Shown here piece by piece: positions 34,244 to 43,646 of a DNA stretch of 64,000 bases. Numbering within the stretch: the stretch's first letter is position 1; each line of letters begins with the position of its first letter. The notes beneath the pieces are model-generated. The model was not told the origin of the DNA and did not search any database. It was given only the letters and a program-made list of their open reading frames with translations. The stretch is from Fredinandcohnia onubensis (GTDB taxonomy: Bacteria; Bacillota; Bacilli; Bacillales; Bacillaceae_L): NCBI RefSeq assembly GCF_031181385.1, contig NZ_JAPSKV010000002.1, forward strand, positions 124,001 to 188,000. Direction: 5' to 3'. A program made the translations under genes and the position numbers.

Positions 34244-35257
34244 TTACCTTACATCCAAGATTGAACAAATCCATTCAAACGATTTCTCTCCACATATCTC
34301 ATGACCACCGTCAAAAAGATGCGATTCTACTAGTTGTTCACTATTACGTTCTGAATAGATTCTTTTAATCTCCTTAATTGCTTTTTCAGTTTCATTTATT
34401 GGAAAGAGATGATCTTGTTTTCCTGCTTCTATAAAGAGTGGCCGTGGAACAATTAATGAGATTAACTCTGGCATTTCCGCCTCTTGCAAGATGCCTGGTA
34501 CATAATTATCTAAACAGTGCCTTCTCTGTATGATGCTTCCTTTAAATGTATTCGTATATCCAGAAATAACAGTTGCAGTGATTCGTTGATCGAGAATAGA
34601 GGTGTAGGCAGCAACAAGTCCTCCTCCCGAAATCCCCATACAACCAATGCGGTTTGAGTCGATTTCTTCAAACCCCTCCATGAAATCTAAAACTTTTTGA
34701 CATTCAAAAACACGAAGTCCTGCAAGTGTCTTTCCGTAAAGCAATAACTGACTCGCCAGTGAATAACAAGAATTATCAGATGGATTCAATCGGTCATCAT
34801 TTGAATAGGTTCGTTCCCCAAAACCAATTAATTCTGGTGCCACAACGATAAATCCCCGTTTGACAAGCTCCACTGCAAAATCCTTATGCAATCCAGGTTC
34901 CACTTCTCGATCATTTCCAAATGGGTCTAGACCCACAATATCTTTGTTTCCATATCCATGACCATGCAAGGCAAGAACCGCCGGAGCCTTTTTTCCGTGA
35001 ATTTTATTTGGTACCAACACATACATCTGCATCCTAACATTTGGCAGAGTTGTAATCTCAGCACTATACCTTGTATATTGCTTATATTCCTTTTGTTCTA
35101 CCATAGTTGGCTGAAGTGGTTCGTCATTGTTAAACGTACCGATTCGTTCCCGAAATTTTTCCTTTAAAGCTGTTTGCCACTTTTCATCATAGGTTTTCCT
35201 ATCACTTTTGACGGTGTCTTGATATAATTCATCCAAAAATCGATGGTTTACCCACAT
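34244..35257 (-). CDS. Alpha/beta hydrolase, acetyl-xylan-esterase-like
   Basis: Predicted carbohydrate esterase of the alpha/beta hydrolase fold, 337 aa. The oxyanion region ALHGHGYG (about 96-103) precedes the nucleophile elbow GISGGG (Ser 210), with acid Asp in GKQDHLFP (about 282) and His in DGGHEICG (about 319). It lacks a signal peptide. It stands 33 bp after GH28 and about 40 bp before a GH43 gene, so it probably removes acetyl or other ester groups from imported pectin fragments. The exact CE family cannot be fixed by eye. Confidence 0.78.
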   Translation of the reverse strand: MWVNHRFLDELYQDTVKSDRKTYDEKWQTALKEKFRERIGTFNNDEPLQPTMVEQKEYKQYTRYSAEITTLPNVRMQMYVLVPNKIHGKKAPAVLALHGHGYGNKDIVGLDPFGNDREVEPGLHKDFAVELVKRGFIVVAPELIGFGERTYSNDDRLNPSDNSCYSLASQLLLYGKTLAGLRVFECQKVLDFMEGFEEIDSNRIGCMGISGGGLVAAYTSILDQRITATVISGYTNTFKGSIIQRRHCLDNYVPGILQEAEMPELISLIVPRPLFIEAGKQDHLFPINETEKAIKEIKRIYSERNSEQLVESHLFDGGHEICGEKSFEWICSILDVR

Positions 35258-35290
35258 GTAAATCCCCCCGTTCGTATTGATCTACATGTT

Positions 35291-36823
35291 TTATAGATCT
35301 TGTTTTAAAAAGTTGCTCTGCTCATCTATTTGTAGATAGTTTTTGTTTGCCATTTGTGAAGCATAACCTTCAACATTTTTATCTTCAACTCGTTTTAAAA
35401 TGACTACTGGGGTGGAGTTATGCTGCTTTCTCATAGTAAAATGATCGATGTTAACATGCTGACTATCTTCAATTTGAAGGCCAGTACCTTGGCGTGTTTC
35501 TACACGAACATGATGGATATCTAAATTTGAAATATATTTTCCAAAGATTCCTGCTCCAGCCATTATTAATTCCTCTTGAACCATATCTGGCTCTCCGCCC
35601 TCTTCATTTGGGTCCACCGTCATTTCGATGGTAGAATGAGAGATTGAAATATCATTAATTGGTCTTTCTGGAAGCCCATATATAAAACCAGCAGCTGCTC
35701 GGCAGTTTCTAGCAATGATATGACTAATTTGAATATGTTCGATTGCAGGTGTCTTTTCAGTAATTGGTAGTGCCTCAGGACTATTTACTTTTGGGTCGTT
35801 TTCGTTTACACCATGGCGATAGAATGAATTAATCGCAATTGGACAGAATACATCTTCCATATAAATATTGTTTACAAGGATATTTTTCACATAACCGCCG
35901 CGTTCACGGTTTGTTTTAATCCGTACTCCACGATCTGTTCCAATAAAAATACAGTTAGATATCGTCACATTTTGGATGCCGCCAGACATTTCACTACCAA
36001 GGACAATTCCACCATGTCCATGGTGCATCGTACAATTCGTTACGACCACATTTTCGGTCGGCTTACCCACTCTTCGTCCATCCTCATTAATGCCAGACTT
36101 TATGACGAGGCAATCATCTCCAACAGCAAAATGGCAATCTGAAACACGTACATTTGTACAAGAATCAATGTCAAAGCCATCACCATTTGGTGTATCAGCT
36201 GGATTTTCAAATGTCACATTATGAACGGTTACATGATCGCAATATACGAGGTGTGTATTCCAAAAAGGCGAATTTTTTAAAGTGACACCTTCAATTGTGA
36301 CTTTCTTACAGTTCATCAATTGTAGTAAAGGTGGACGTAGGAATTGAGAATCCCATTCGACTAGATTCGTCTCGATAGGTTCCATAAAGTTCTGATTAAG
36401 TTGAGAGATTTTTTCTGTTGTTTTTGAAGCGTATGCTTTACTATTCACACGGAGCTGTCTATTAATCTGCCACCATGCTTTGCCTTGTCCGTCAAAAGAA
36501 CCTTCTCCTTTTATGGCCACATTCGTAAGGTTATCTCCGTAAATTAGTGGAGAGTACCCATAACATTCATAGCCAGACCAACGTGTCTTGACAGGCTGAT
36601 AACGATCAAATTCATCCGAAAAAGTGATCGTTGCTCCTGCTTCTAAATAAAGGGTAATATTACTTCTAAGTACAATTGGCCCCGTCAAATAAGTGCCCGA
36701 TGGTACAAATACAGTTCCCCCTCCCTTTTCTGCACACTGAATAATTGCCTGAGCAATAATTTCTGTGTTATCTGTACGATTATCTCCAATCGCTCCTAAT
36801 TGTGTAATGTCTAAAAACGCCAT
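35291..36823 (-). CDS. GH28 polygalacturonase-type glycoside hydrolase, apparently cytoplasmic
   Basis: Hydrolyses alpha-1,4-galacturonosyl linkages by inversion. The 510-aa beta-helix protein contains the four GH28 signatures in order: the NTD-equivalent GDGFDIDSC (about 214-222), GDDCLVIKSG (about 234-243), GHGGIVLGSE (about 266-275) and the RIK triad in RGVRIKTN (about 295). It starts MAFLDITQLGAIGDNRTDN, the enzyme domain itself, so there is no secretion signal; exo-acting cytoplasmic GH28 enzymes are known. GGAGGG precedes the ATG. A 53-bp satellite lies immediately upstream and separates it from the importer genes. Confidence 0.9.
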   Translation of the reverse strand: MAFLDITQLGAIGDNRTDNTEIIAQAIIQCAEKGGGTVFVPSGTYLTGPIVLRSNITLYLEAGATITFSDEFDRYQPVKTRWSGYECYGYSPLIYGDNLTNVAIKGEGSFDGQGKAWWQINRQLRVNSKAYASKTTEKISQLNQNFMEPIETNLVEWDSQFLRPPLLQLMNCKKVTIEGVTLKNSPFWNTHLVYCDHVTVHNVTFENPADTPNGDGFDIDSCTNVRVSDCHFAVGDDCLVIKSGINEDGRRVGKPTENVVVTNCTMHHGHGGIVLGSEMSGGIQNVTISNCIFIGTDRGVRIKTNRERGGYVKNILVNNIYMEDVFCPIAINSFYRHGVNENDPKVNSPEALPITEKTPAIEHIQISHIIARNCRAAAGFIYGLPERPINDISISHSTIEMTVDPNEEGGEPDMVQEELIMAGAGIFGKYISNLDIHHVRVETRQGTGLQIEDSQHVNIDHFTMRKQHNSTPVVILKRVEDKNVEGYASQMANKNYLQIDEQSNFLKQDL

Positions 36824-36836
36824 TCTATTCCCTCCA

Positions 36837-37358
36837 ACAATACCATTTATCGTTTTGCTTCTTGGTGATCTACAAGTTACATGATTTGCGGTATACCATT
36901 TATTGTTTTACGACTTGATGCTATACCGATTATCTCGCTTGCGGTATACTATTTATCGTTTTACGACTTGATGCTATACCGATTATCACGCTTGCGGGAT
37001 ACCATTTATCGTTTTACGACTCGATGCTATGCCGATTAACACGCTTGCGGGATATCATTTATCGTTTTACGAGTCGATGCTATACCGATTAACCCGCTTA
37101 CGGTATACCATTTATCGTTTTACGATTTGATGCTATACCGATTAACCCGCTTGCGGTATACCATTTATCGTTTTACGAGTCGATGCTATACCGATTAACC
37201 CGCTTGCGGTATATCATTTATCGTTTTACGATTCGATGCTATACCGATTAACCCGCTTGCGGTATACCATTTATCGTTTTACGAGTCGATGCTATACCGA
37301 TTAACCCGCTTACGGTATACCATTTATCGTTTTACGACTTGATGCTATACCGATTACA
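36837..37358. repeat. Intergenic satellite 2: ten units with exact 53-bp period
   Basis: GTTTTACGA begins at 36905, 36958, 37011, 37064, 37117, 37170, 37223, 37276 and 37329, always 53 bp apart; a degenerate unit (GTTTTGCTT) starts 53 bp earlier at 36852. Each unit also has GATGCTATACCGATTA, CCGCTTGCGG and TATACCATTTATC. CGGTATA and TATACCG in each unit are inverted repeats, and CCGCTTGCGG is itself a small palindrome. Units differ by only a few substitutions, so the array is young. It fills the 550-bp gap between GH28 and the toroid-like gene; I see no ORF or clear promoter in it. Confidence 0.95.
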
Positions 37359-37373
37359 TCATTTAATTAGTTG

Positions 37374-38486
37374 CTATACTTGTAATCTATTATTTAATAG
37401 GTTGTAAAAATTTTCGGAACCCTTAATCGGTCCTGCCGTTTTTCCAACTAACTTATGCAGTTGCAAACGAATGAGCGTAGCTTGCGTACTCGCATTCATA
37501 TCCCCTTCGTATAATCCTTTACCGAGATGAACTGCCACAGGCATATATGGATAATACTCATCAGATTTAACTTGGGCAACATTTGGTGCAGTCGGTGAAT
37601 GCTCTATTTCCCTTGAAAACCCGCCATCCGGACGTTTAAGCTTTTCCATATTATCCACTGTAATTTGAATAATTTCTTCAAGTTCCTGAATCGGTATATC
37701 AAGATTAATATAGGATAATAGATCAATAGGATTTCGAATGTAGCACATATCCTTTGCTATTTCAGTTCGTAAACAACGAAGTATACTTTGATACATCTTT
37801 TCAACTCTCGGCATAGGTAAACCAAACTTATGATAGAAGGTGTGCAGTTTAAATGTCCCTGAGATACGCACATACATACTACCTTCTCCCCAAAGCCCAG
37901 TCTCGGGATCTTGTATGCTTTTTAAGAAATTTGCAGCTACCTGTATCATTTTTTCCTGCCTGTCTTTATCCATTTGTCCGATATACATGCAAGAGGATGC
38001 TAATAAATCACAGCCACGCCAACTATTCACTAAACTAATGCTTTTCCATTTATTTAGATATGCTTCTTCGGAATATACATAAACTGGTGCTTTATTGAGG
38101 TCTACTGGTGACGGATAGAGTGGCTCTCCACCCAATCGATGTAGAGAATTTAATGAATAATTGATGGCTCTGCTTACCATTACTTCATCATGCTTCATAT
38201 TAGGATCTTCATCCAAGAAATAACCTGTTTCTGAGTCTTGTTTATCCTGAAAAAAAGAAACAAATTTTGCCCGTACTTCTACGGGCATTTTAGTAAATAA
38301 TTCATTTCTTGATAAGATGTTTAAAGCTTGGGCAGTTGATTCGATATCAGGCGTAAAGGAGCTATCAGAAACAGAACTTTTTGCATAATAAAAACCGCCT
38401 GTGACCGGATCATATTGTCCTGCCAGCCACTCAAAGAATCCATCGAATAAAGAATCTAATTTGTGAAAGGATTTGGTATAATACAT
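37374..38486 (-). CDS. Unrecognised alpha/alpha-toroid-like protein of the pectin locus
   Basis: I cannot assign a family. The 370-aa soluble protein has no signal peptide or membrane segment and looks all-helical. Four spaced motifs recur: YDPVTGGFYYA (25-35), DSETGYFLDED (84-94), QDPETGLWGEG (192-202) and KRPDGGFSREI (284-294). These D-x-x-T/D-G-G/Y-F/W turns resemble the QW/PFTB repeats of terpene-cyclase/prenyltransferase toroids and some alpha/alpha-barrel lyases and hydrolases. GAAGGAG precedes the ATG. It follows the YtcP-type permease by 36 bp, so it is co-transcribed with the importer. An unknown oligosaccharide-active enzyme is possible. Confidence 0.75.
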   Translation of the reverse strand: MYYTKSFHKLDSLFDGFFEWLAGQYDPVTGGFYYAKSSVSDSSFTPDIESTAQALNILSRNELFTKMPVEVRAKFVSFFQDKQDSETGYFLDEDPNMKHDEVMVSRAINYSLNSLHRLGGEPLYPSPVDLNKAPVYVYSEEAYLNKWKSISLVNSWRGCDLLASSCMYIGQMDKDRQEKMIQVAANFLKSIQDPETGLWGEGSMYVRISGTFKLHTFYHKFGLPMPRVEKMYQSILRCLRTEIAKDMCYIRNPIDLLSYINLDIPIQELEEIIQITVDNMEKLKRPDGGFSREIEHSPTAPNVAQVKSDEYYPYMPVAVHLGKGLYEGDMNASTQATLIRLQLHKLVGKTAGPIKGSENFYNLLNNRLQV

Positions 38487-38522
38487 CTCTGTAGTTCTCC
38501 TTCTATATTTAGTTTAAATCGA

Positions 38523-39398
38523 CTACTCCTTCATTGAGCCAAGCATAGCTCCCTTTGTGAAGTATTTTTGTAGGAATGGGTAAACCATTAATACAGGTAT
38601 TGTAGCGACAACAATTACTGCCATTTTGATTGTAATGTCTGGTGGTGGAATATTTGTAAATTCAGAGCTATCATAGCTAAGCCCACTCGCAAGGACAACA
38701 ATTTGTCTTAGCAAAACTTGAATTGGCCATTTTGCCGCATCATTGATATAAAGGATTGCATGCATATAAGTGTTCCAGTATGCAACAGCATAGAACAAGG
38801 AAACGGTTGCAAGAGCTGGCTTTGAAATGGGCATTACGATTCTAAATAGTACTCCAAAATCGTTACAGCCATCAATTTTAGCTGATTCAATTAATCCTTC
38901 CGGTAATCCCATGATAAAGCTTCGTAAAATAATCATGTTAAATACGTTGATTGTGACCGGTACAATTAATGCTGCATAACTATCAAGTAAACCTGTTTCT
39001 TTTACAATTAAGAATGTTGGTATCATTCCACCACTAAATAGCATTGTGAATACGAATAGAAATAAGATTTGCCTTCTACCAACCAGATCTCTACGTGATA
39101 ATCCGTAAGCTGTTAATAATGAAATGAACATACTCCATAACGTTCCGATAAGGGTAACCCCTATTGAAACGAACAATGCTTTAAAAATTGTATTAGTTGA
39201 GAATATATACTTATAAGCATCTAAACTAAAAACAGTTGGAAATAAGACAAAACGTTTATCTGCTAACTCTGCACTTGTTGTAAATGATGCCGCAATTACA
39301 TGTATAAAGGGCAGGACCATTGTTAGTGCAATTACAACAAGTAGTAAATAATTTCCCCATCGAAAGATACGACTTCCGAGCTGTTTTTCTCCAACCAT
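38523..39398 (-). CDS. Carbohydrate ABC transporter permease (YtcP/LplC type)
   Basis: Inner-membrane subunit of an oligosaccharide importer (CUT1, MalG-like). The 291-aa protein has six predicted helices. The EAA loop that contacts the ATPase reads EGLIESAKIDGCNDFGVLFR, followed by IVMPISKPALA. The N-terminus is short, as is usual for the LplC/YtcP group that carries pectin-derived oligosaccharides. It follows the partner permease by 18 bp. No ATPase gene lies in the locus. Confidence 0.92.
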   Translation of the reverse strand: MVGEKQLGSRIFRWGNYLLLVVIALTMVLPFIHVIAASFTTSAELADKRFVLFPTVFSLDAYKYIFSTNTIFKALFVSIGVTLIGTLWSMFISLLTAYGLSRRDLVGRRQILFLFVFTMLFSGGMIPTFLIVKETGLLDSYAALIVPVTINVFNMIILRSFIMGLPEGLIESAKIDGCNDFGVLFRIVMPISKPALATVSLFYAVAYWNTYMHAILYINDAAKWPIQVLLRQIVVLASGLSYDSSEFTNIPPPDITIKMAVIVVATIPVLMVYPFLQKYFTKGAMLGSMKE

Positions 39399-39416
39399 GC
39401 TCTCACTCCTTTTGTC

Positions 39417-40424
39417 TTAATAGATACCTTCTTCTCCGAATTTCTTAGCCATTCTGTTTGCAAAGACAACTAGAACTAAACCAACTAGACCTTTAAATAA
39501 ACCGACTGCAGTACTATAGCTGTATTGTCCTTGTAATAAACCAGTTGTATATACATACGTATCAAAAATTTCCGCAACATTACGGTTTGATGCATTTAAT
39601 AATAGGTATACATGTTCAAAACCAAGCTCCAGAACGTCACCGATTTTTAGGATAAGAAGAACAATAATAACTGGGCGAATTGCAGGTAATGTAATATGCC
39701 AAATTTGACGTAGTTTACTTGCTCCATCCATTTTTGCTGCTTCATATAAACCTGGATCTACCCCAGAGATTGCAGCTAAGTAAATAATGGTTCCCCAACC
39801 AGCACTTTGCCACACAACTTGTGTGATATAAATCGGTCTGAACCAATCAGAATTCATTAAGAAGTTCACCTTATCTAAACCTAAACTAACTAATAATTCG
39901 TTTATTAGCCCGCCATCCATTGTTAAAAGCACAAAGCTAATTGAAACAATAATTACCCAACTCATAAAGTGTGGAATATAGATGAGTGACTGTATCGTTC
40001 TTTTAAAGAAAAGATTTTTGACCTCATTTAGCATTAATGCCAAAATAATCGGAATTGGAAACGCTATAAAAATATGCAATCCAAAAAGTACAAGTGTATT
40101 TCTAAAAATCATCCAGAAATCTGAATCTGTAAAGAGGCGTGTAAAGTGTTCAAATCCGACCCAATCACTTCCAAGGATCCCTTGATATGGCTTGTAATCT
40201 TGGAATGAAATCACGAGACCTAACATTGGAACGTACTTATAAATAAGTAGGTACAACACACCTGGAAGGATCATCAAATATAATAATTTATTTTTGAATA
40301 TGCGCCTTTTTAATTCGGCCTTAAAGCTTCTTTGCAAATCGGTACTAGAAACTTGCTTTGTTTTGTTTAATGCTAGTTCCGTTTGACTGTTTTGTTCAAC
40401 AACTGTTTCTGACTTCACCCTCAT
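39417..40424 (-). CDS. Carbohydrate ABC transporter permease (YteP/LplB type)
   Basis: MalF-like partner permease, 335 aa, with a 45-residue charged N-terminal extension before the first helix (LLYLMILPGVLYLLIYKYVP). The EAA loop contains PGLYEAAKMDGASKLRQIW followed by HITLPAIRP. YVPMLGLVISFQDYKPYQG is characteristic of the YteP/LplB branch, whose B. subtilis member imports rhamnogalacturonan fragments with YtcP and YtcQ and uses the shared ATPase MsmX. A near-cre sequence lies about 85 bp upstream. It is the first gene of the permease-toroid transcription unit. Confidence 0.92.
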   Translation of the reverse strand: MRVKSETVVEQNSQTELALNKTKQVSSTDLQRSFKAELKRRIFKNKLLYLMILPGVLYLLIYKYVPMLGLVISFQDYKPYQGILGSDWVGFEHFTRLFTDSDFWMIFRNTLVLFGLHIFIAFPIPIILALMLNEVKNLFFKRTIQSLIYIPHFMSWVIIVSISFVLLTMDGGLINELLVSLGLDKVNFLMNSDWFRPIYITQVVWQSAGWGTIIYLAAISGVDPGLYEAAKMDGASKLRQIWHITLPAIRPVIIVLLILKIGDVLELGFEHVYLLLNASNRNVAEIFDTYVYTTGLLQGQYSYSTAVGLFKGLVGLVLVVFANRMAKKFGEEGIY

Positions 40425-40506
40425 CTTCCTTTCATCTTATAATCGTAATCTTGAATGCATTTGCTTTTAAAGGCTTGTCATGCGCAAATACATTAGGAGA
40501 TATTCG

Positions 40507-40520
40507 TGTTACCGTTTTTG
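40507..40520. promoter_or_regulatory. cre-like sequence upstream of the permease operon
   Basis: TGTTACCGTTTTTG, on the minus strand CAAAAACGGTAACA, fits cre except for its two outermost bases on one side. It is weaker than the sites at 6539 and 27541, but positioned in the promoter region of the importer operon. Confidence 0.4.
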
Positions 40521-40573
40521 GAACAAACCTTATACTTGTATTGTGTAAATCTTTTTACATATCGTAAATAATC

Positions 40574-40617
40574 AAAGTTTCATATACTCGGTAGATAATG
40601 AGAGTATATGAGACTTT
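40574..40617 (-). terminator. Hairpin after the MFS gene of the pectin locus
   Basis: AAAGTTTCATATACTC (40574-40589) pairs with GAGTATATGAGACTTT (40602-40617). One mismatch; the minus-strand tail is AT-rich (TGATTATTT). Confidence 0.6.
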
Positions 40618-40623
40618 GAAGAC

Positions 40624-41868
40624 TTATCTTAGATTATGATTATACTGTCCACTTCTCTTTTTCGTTAAAAATGATTGTTTATTTGCCGTTAAATATGGGA
40701 TGAGCCATTGTAAAACCGCAAGTGTAAACAGAACGACTGGAATACTCTCTGCTTCAATGCCATTAACAAAAGTTAAGAATATGATTATTCCAAAACCCCT
40801 ACCTAAATTGATAATCGTCTCCCTTAATACAACTGCTTCTGTTCTAAAGTTTGACTTTAACGGGAGCTGGCCAATCATGTTATAGTAATAAGCTTCATAT
40901 GAATTTCCTTGCAATGGCTTGAATATGGAATAGATGGACATAAACAAAATCACCGTTAAAGCAGATAAATCAGTTAGCAAGAATATGGTCGAAAGTGTGA
41001 AACCAGCCGCAGATATAACCAAATACTTCACAGTTCCTCCAGCATGGGCAAACCTTGAAATTAAATAGCTTGATATAATTGATAATGTTAGGAAAACAAT
41101 GTTTAAGTAAGCTACTGTCTGTTCCTTTAGAAAGATCTCGTATAATAAAATGGACGGAATGAACGATAATATTCCATGTGGAAAGCCTAAAACAAACCAG
41201 CCAAGTAGCGATTTCTTAAACCCTGGTTCCCTTTTTACGATTAATGGTAGGTACTTCATGTAATAGGATGTATGATGATTTTCTTCTTTTTTTAACTTCA
41301 AGCTTCCCATTGCAGCAATTGCAAACATCACAAATGCAGCGCCAAAGACAATCATATAACCTTGGAATCCCGAGTATAGACCAATGATAAATCCCGCGAT
41401 TGCCGGTCCTGAAAGATTCGTTCCATTCATTACAATGGTGTTTATTCCTAAAACTCGTAGGCGATTTTCGTCCGTTGAGACCTCATGAACAATTGTAAAG
41501 TATCCCAACCAATATAAAGCCTGCGAAATTCCTTTCATGATTGCAAATAGAAGATAGAAAGTCACGATTTGTTCTTGAGCCAATAAAATAAAGAGATAAA
41601 AGAATGCGGTGATAAAAATACCTAATCGATACGCGAGTAGTTTTCCTTTTCTTTTGGCAAATTTACCAATTGAGAATGTTGTAAGTGCCTGGGCAAGAAT
41701 TGCTACTAAATTGAAAACTGCATTAATCAATAAACTATTGGTTAATCTCCATAAATAAATATTGAGAAAGATTAAAGACATCGAATTTCCGAATTGGTAA
41801 ATCGCATGATTCACCAGGGAAATAACGGCTTCTCGATTTAATCTCCTCGCTTTTTCAATGCGGAACAT
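40624..41868 (-). CDS. MFS transporter of the pectin locus
   Basis: A 414-aa major facilitator protein with about twelve membrane segments. The inter-helix loops are basic (KFAKRKGKLLAYRLG), and the central loop (LKLKKEENHHTSYYMKYL) divides the two halves. It sits between the importer permeases and the binding proteins but has its own hairpin terminators on both sides. It might import monomers such as galacturonate or rhamnose, or export products; the sequence does not say. I prefer the ATG at 41868 (MFRIEKAR) with GGGAAG 8 bases before it. Confidence 0.82.
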   Translation of the reverse strand: MFRIEKARRLNREAVISLVNHAIYQFGNSMSLIFLNIYLWRLTNSLLINAVFNLVAILAQALTTFSIGKFAKRKGKLLAYRLGIFITAFFYLFILLAQEQIVTFYLLFAIMKGISQALYWLGYFTIVHEVSTDENRLRVLGINTIVMNGTNLSGPAIAGFIIGLYSGFQGYMIVFGAAFVMFAIAAMGSLKLKKEENHHTSYYMKYLPLIVKREPGFKKSLLGWFVLGFPHGILSFIPSILLYEIFLKEQTVAYLNIVFLTLSIISSYLISRFAHAGGTVKYLVISAAGFTLSTIFLLTDLSALTVILFMSIYSIFKPLQGNSYEAYYYNMIGQLPLKSNFRTEAVVLRETIINLGRGFGIIIFLTFVNGIEAESIPVVLFTLAVLQWLIPYLTANKQSFLTKKRSGQYNHNLR

Positions 41869-41950
41869 ATGGTACACTTCCCTAAAATACAGATTAGTAG
41901 AATAGTAGGTAGTATCCGTTTACCCATTTATTCAGTTAGATGATGTAATA

Positions 41951-41984
41951 AAATAAAAGGCTGTATGGACAGCCTTTTATTTTA
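41951..41984 (-). terminator. Terminator after the first binding-protein gene
   Basis: AAAATAAAAGGCTG (41951-41964) and CAGCCTTTTATTTT (41971-41984) form a perfect 14-bp stem with loop TATGGA. Confidence 0.88.
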
Positions 41985-42003
41985 GCATTAAGAGTTCGAT
42001 GAA

Positions 42004-43530
42004 TTATTTAGACTTTTTATAAGACTCGTTAAATTCTTTAATTACATCGTTCCCGCCAGATTTCTTCCAATCTTCTATTGCTTTCTCGAAGCCTGCTTTA
42101 TCAAGATCTCCTAAGATGTACTGATAAGTTGCATCTGTCATTTTTTGAGCAAGGAGTTCTCCTTTTTCCGCAAAAGTAGCAGAGTCAAGTGCATTTGTTG
42201 GATTATGAATTAAGTATTTCTCATTATCGATGATTAATTCTTCCGCTTTTTCCTTAGCAGGTAATGTAAATACCCCTTCATATCTTCCGTTTGTACTAGG
42301 CTCACCAATTTCAATTGCTTGGTAAGGTTTTACTTCACGGTTTGTTAAATCTTGGTCCTCAGATGCTAAAGCTCTACCATCTTGTACTTCGTAGTGTTCA
42401 CCTTCAATACCCCAGAAAATTAGGTTAGCAATTTCAGGTGTAGCTAATTTATCAAAGAAACCTAGAATTCCTTTTAATTCTTCTTCTGATTCAACAGCAG
42501 ATTTAGGGAATAATACTACGTTACCGTAACCAGGGATTGCCCATACTCCAAATTCTCCATTTGGACCCTTAATGTTATTATGAACATCGTACTCAATGTC
42601 AGGATTTAGGGCTACTGCATCCTTGTGAAGACTTACAACGTCCGCCATTGAACCAATATACATTCCTGCAGTACCATTCTTAAAGAATGCTTGTTGATCT
42701 TCTTTACTTGTTACAGGGAAGTCTTGGTTAATATATCCATTGTCACGAAGGTCTTTAAAGAAATCCATTGTTTGAACATATTCATCAAACATAAATTCTG
42801 GAAGAAGTTCTCCGTCCTTTTCGCCCCAATCATTTGGTGTTCCAAACCAAGATGAAACCGTTTTAAATGCTCCATATACTAAATCACTACGGTCAGTTAA
42901 TCCAAATGTATCATCTTTTCCATTGCCATCTGGATCATTTTCAGTAAATGCTTTAGCCATTTCATAAATATCCTCAGTTGTTTCAGGAGTACCTAGACCT
43001 AAATTCTTAGCCCAGTCGCTTCTATAAATTAAACCTTGGCGAGATAATGGTCTTCCTTGATAGATTGAATAAATTTTTCCATCAACAGCAGTGTTAGCTA
43101 AAATTTGTTCATTTAGTTTACTTAAGTTTGGAAACTCGTCTAAGTATGGACCGATTTCCCAGAACTGGCCATCGCGAATTGCTTCTTTAAATTGGACGAA
43201 TGTAGTCTGGTTTTTTAAGAATACTGCTTCTGGTAATGTTTCTGTTGCAAACGCTGTATTCAGTTTTTCCTCATAGCTAGTATCAGGAGTCCACTGAATG
43301 GTTAGATCTACACCTGTTTTCTCCTCTAATAACTTTTCAACCTTGTCAGATGGAACCTCAGGTGTGTGAAGGTTAGCCATAAGTGTAAAACTAACTTTTT
43401 CATTTGATTCTTTTGGCTTGTCAGAGTCTTTTGCATCTGAAGCGCTTTCATTTGAACAAGCAGCTAAACCGCCGACTCCTAACATCAATGCAAGGGACAA
43501 GCCTAAAAACTTCTTCTTACTTTGCTTCAA
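42004..43530 (-). CDS. Oligosaccharide-binding lipoprotein (YtcQ/LplA type), copy 1
   Basis: Extracytoplasmic receptor of the neighbouring importer. The 508-aa protein has a lipoprotein signal (basic start, hydrophobic 9-21, lipobox LAAC, Cys 25) and a charged S/D/K/E linker. The mature part shows TIQWTPDTSYEEKLNTAFA, LPEAVFLKNQTTF and the calcium-loop-like DPDGNGKDDTFGLTDR, typical of the LplA family. It is nearly a duplicate of the gene upstream, with about 80-85 percent identity judged by eye. Differences concentrate in the linker and scattered surface positions. It has its own promoter region with a cre-like site, and its own terminator. Confidence 0.92.
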   Translation of the reverse strand: MKQSKKKFLGLSLALMLGVGGLAACSNESASDAKDSDKPKESNEKVSFTLMANLHTPEVPSDKVEKLLEEKTGVDLTIQWTPDTSYEEKLNTAFATETLPEAVFLKNQTTFVQFKEAIRDGQFWEIGPYLDEFPNLSKLNEQILANTAVDGKIYSIYQGRPLSRQGLIYRSDWAKNLGLGTPETTEDIYEMAKAFTENDPDGNGKDDTFGLTDRSDLVYGAFKTVSSWFGTPNDWGEKDGELLPEFMFDEYVQTMDFFKDLRDNGYINQDFPVTSKEDQQAFFKNGTAGMYIGSMADVVSLHKDAVALNPDIEYDVHNNIKGPNGEFGVWAIPGYGNVVLFPKSAVESEEELKGILGFFDKLATPEIANLIFWGIEGEHYEVQDGRALASEDQDLTNREVKPYQAIEIGEPSTNGRYEGVFTLPAKEKAEELIIDNEKYLIHNPTNALDSATFAEKGELLAQKMTDATYQYILGDLDKAGFEKAIEDWKKSGGNDVIKEFNESYKKSK

Positions 43531-43632
43531 AGTAATTCCCCCTATATATTTTTTTGGTACACCTTAAATTTATCTCCATGATCGTATGATGTGAATAATC
43601 AATTTCTCACATATCCTTATAATATCAAGGTT

Positions 43633-43646
43633 TGTAAACACTTACA
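43633..43646. promoter_or_regulatory. cre-like site upstream of binding-protein copy 1
   Basis: TGTAAACACTTACA matches the cre consensus at all but one constrained position (central CG reads CA). It lies about 105 bp upstream of the copy 1 start codon. Confidence 0.45.

Noticed and set aside
36837-37358. CRISPR array
   Set aside because: The whole 53-bp unit repeats without unique spacers, and no cas gene is in the window. The same holds for the array at 15.3 kb.
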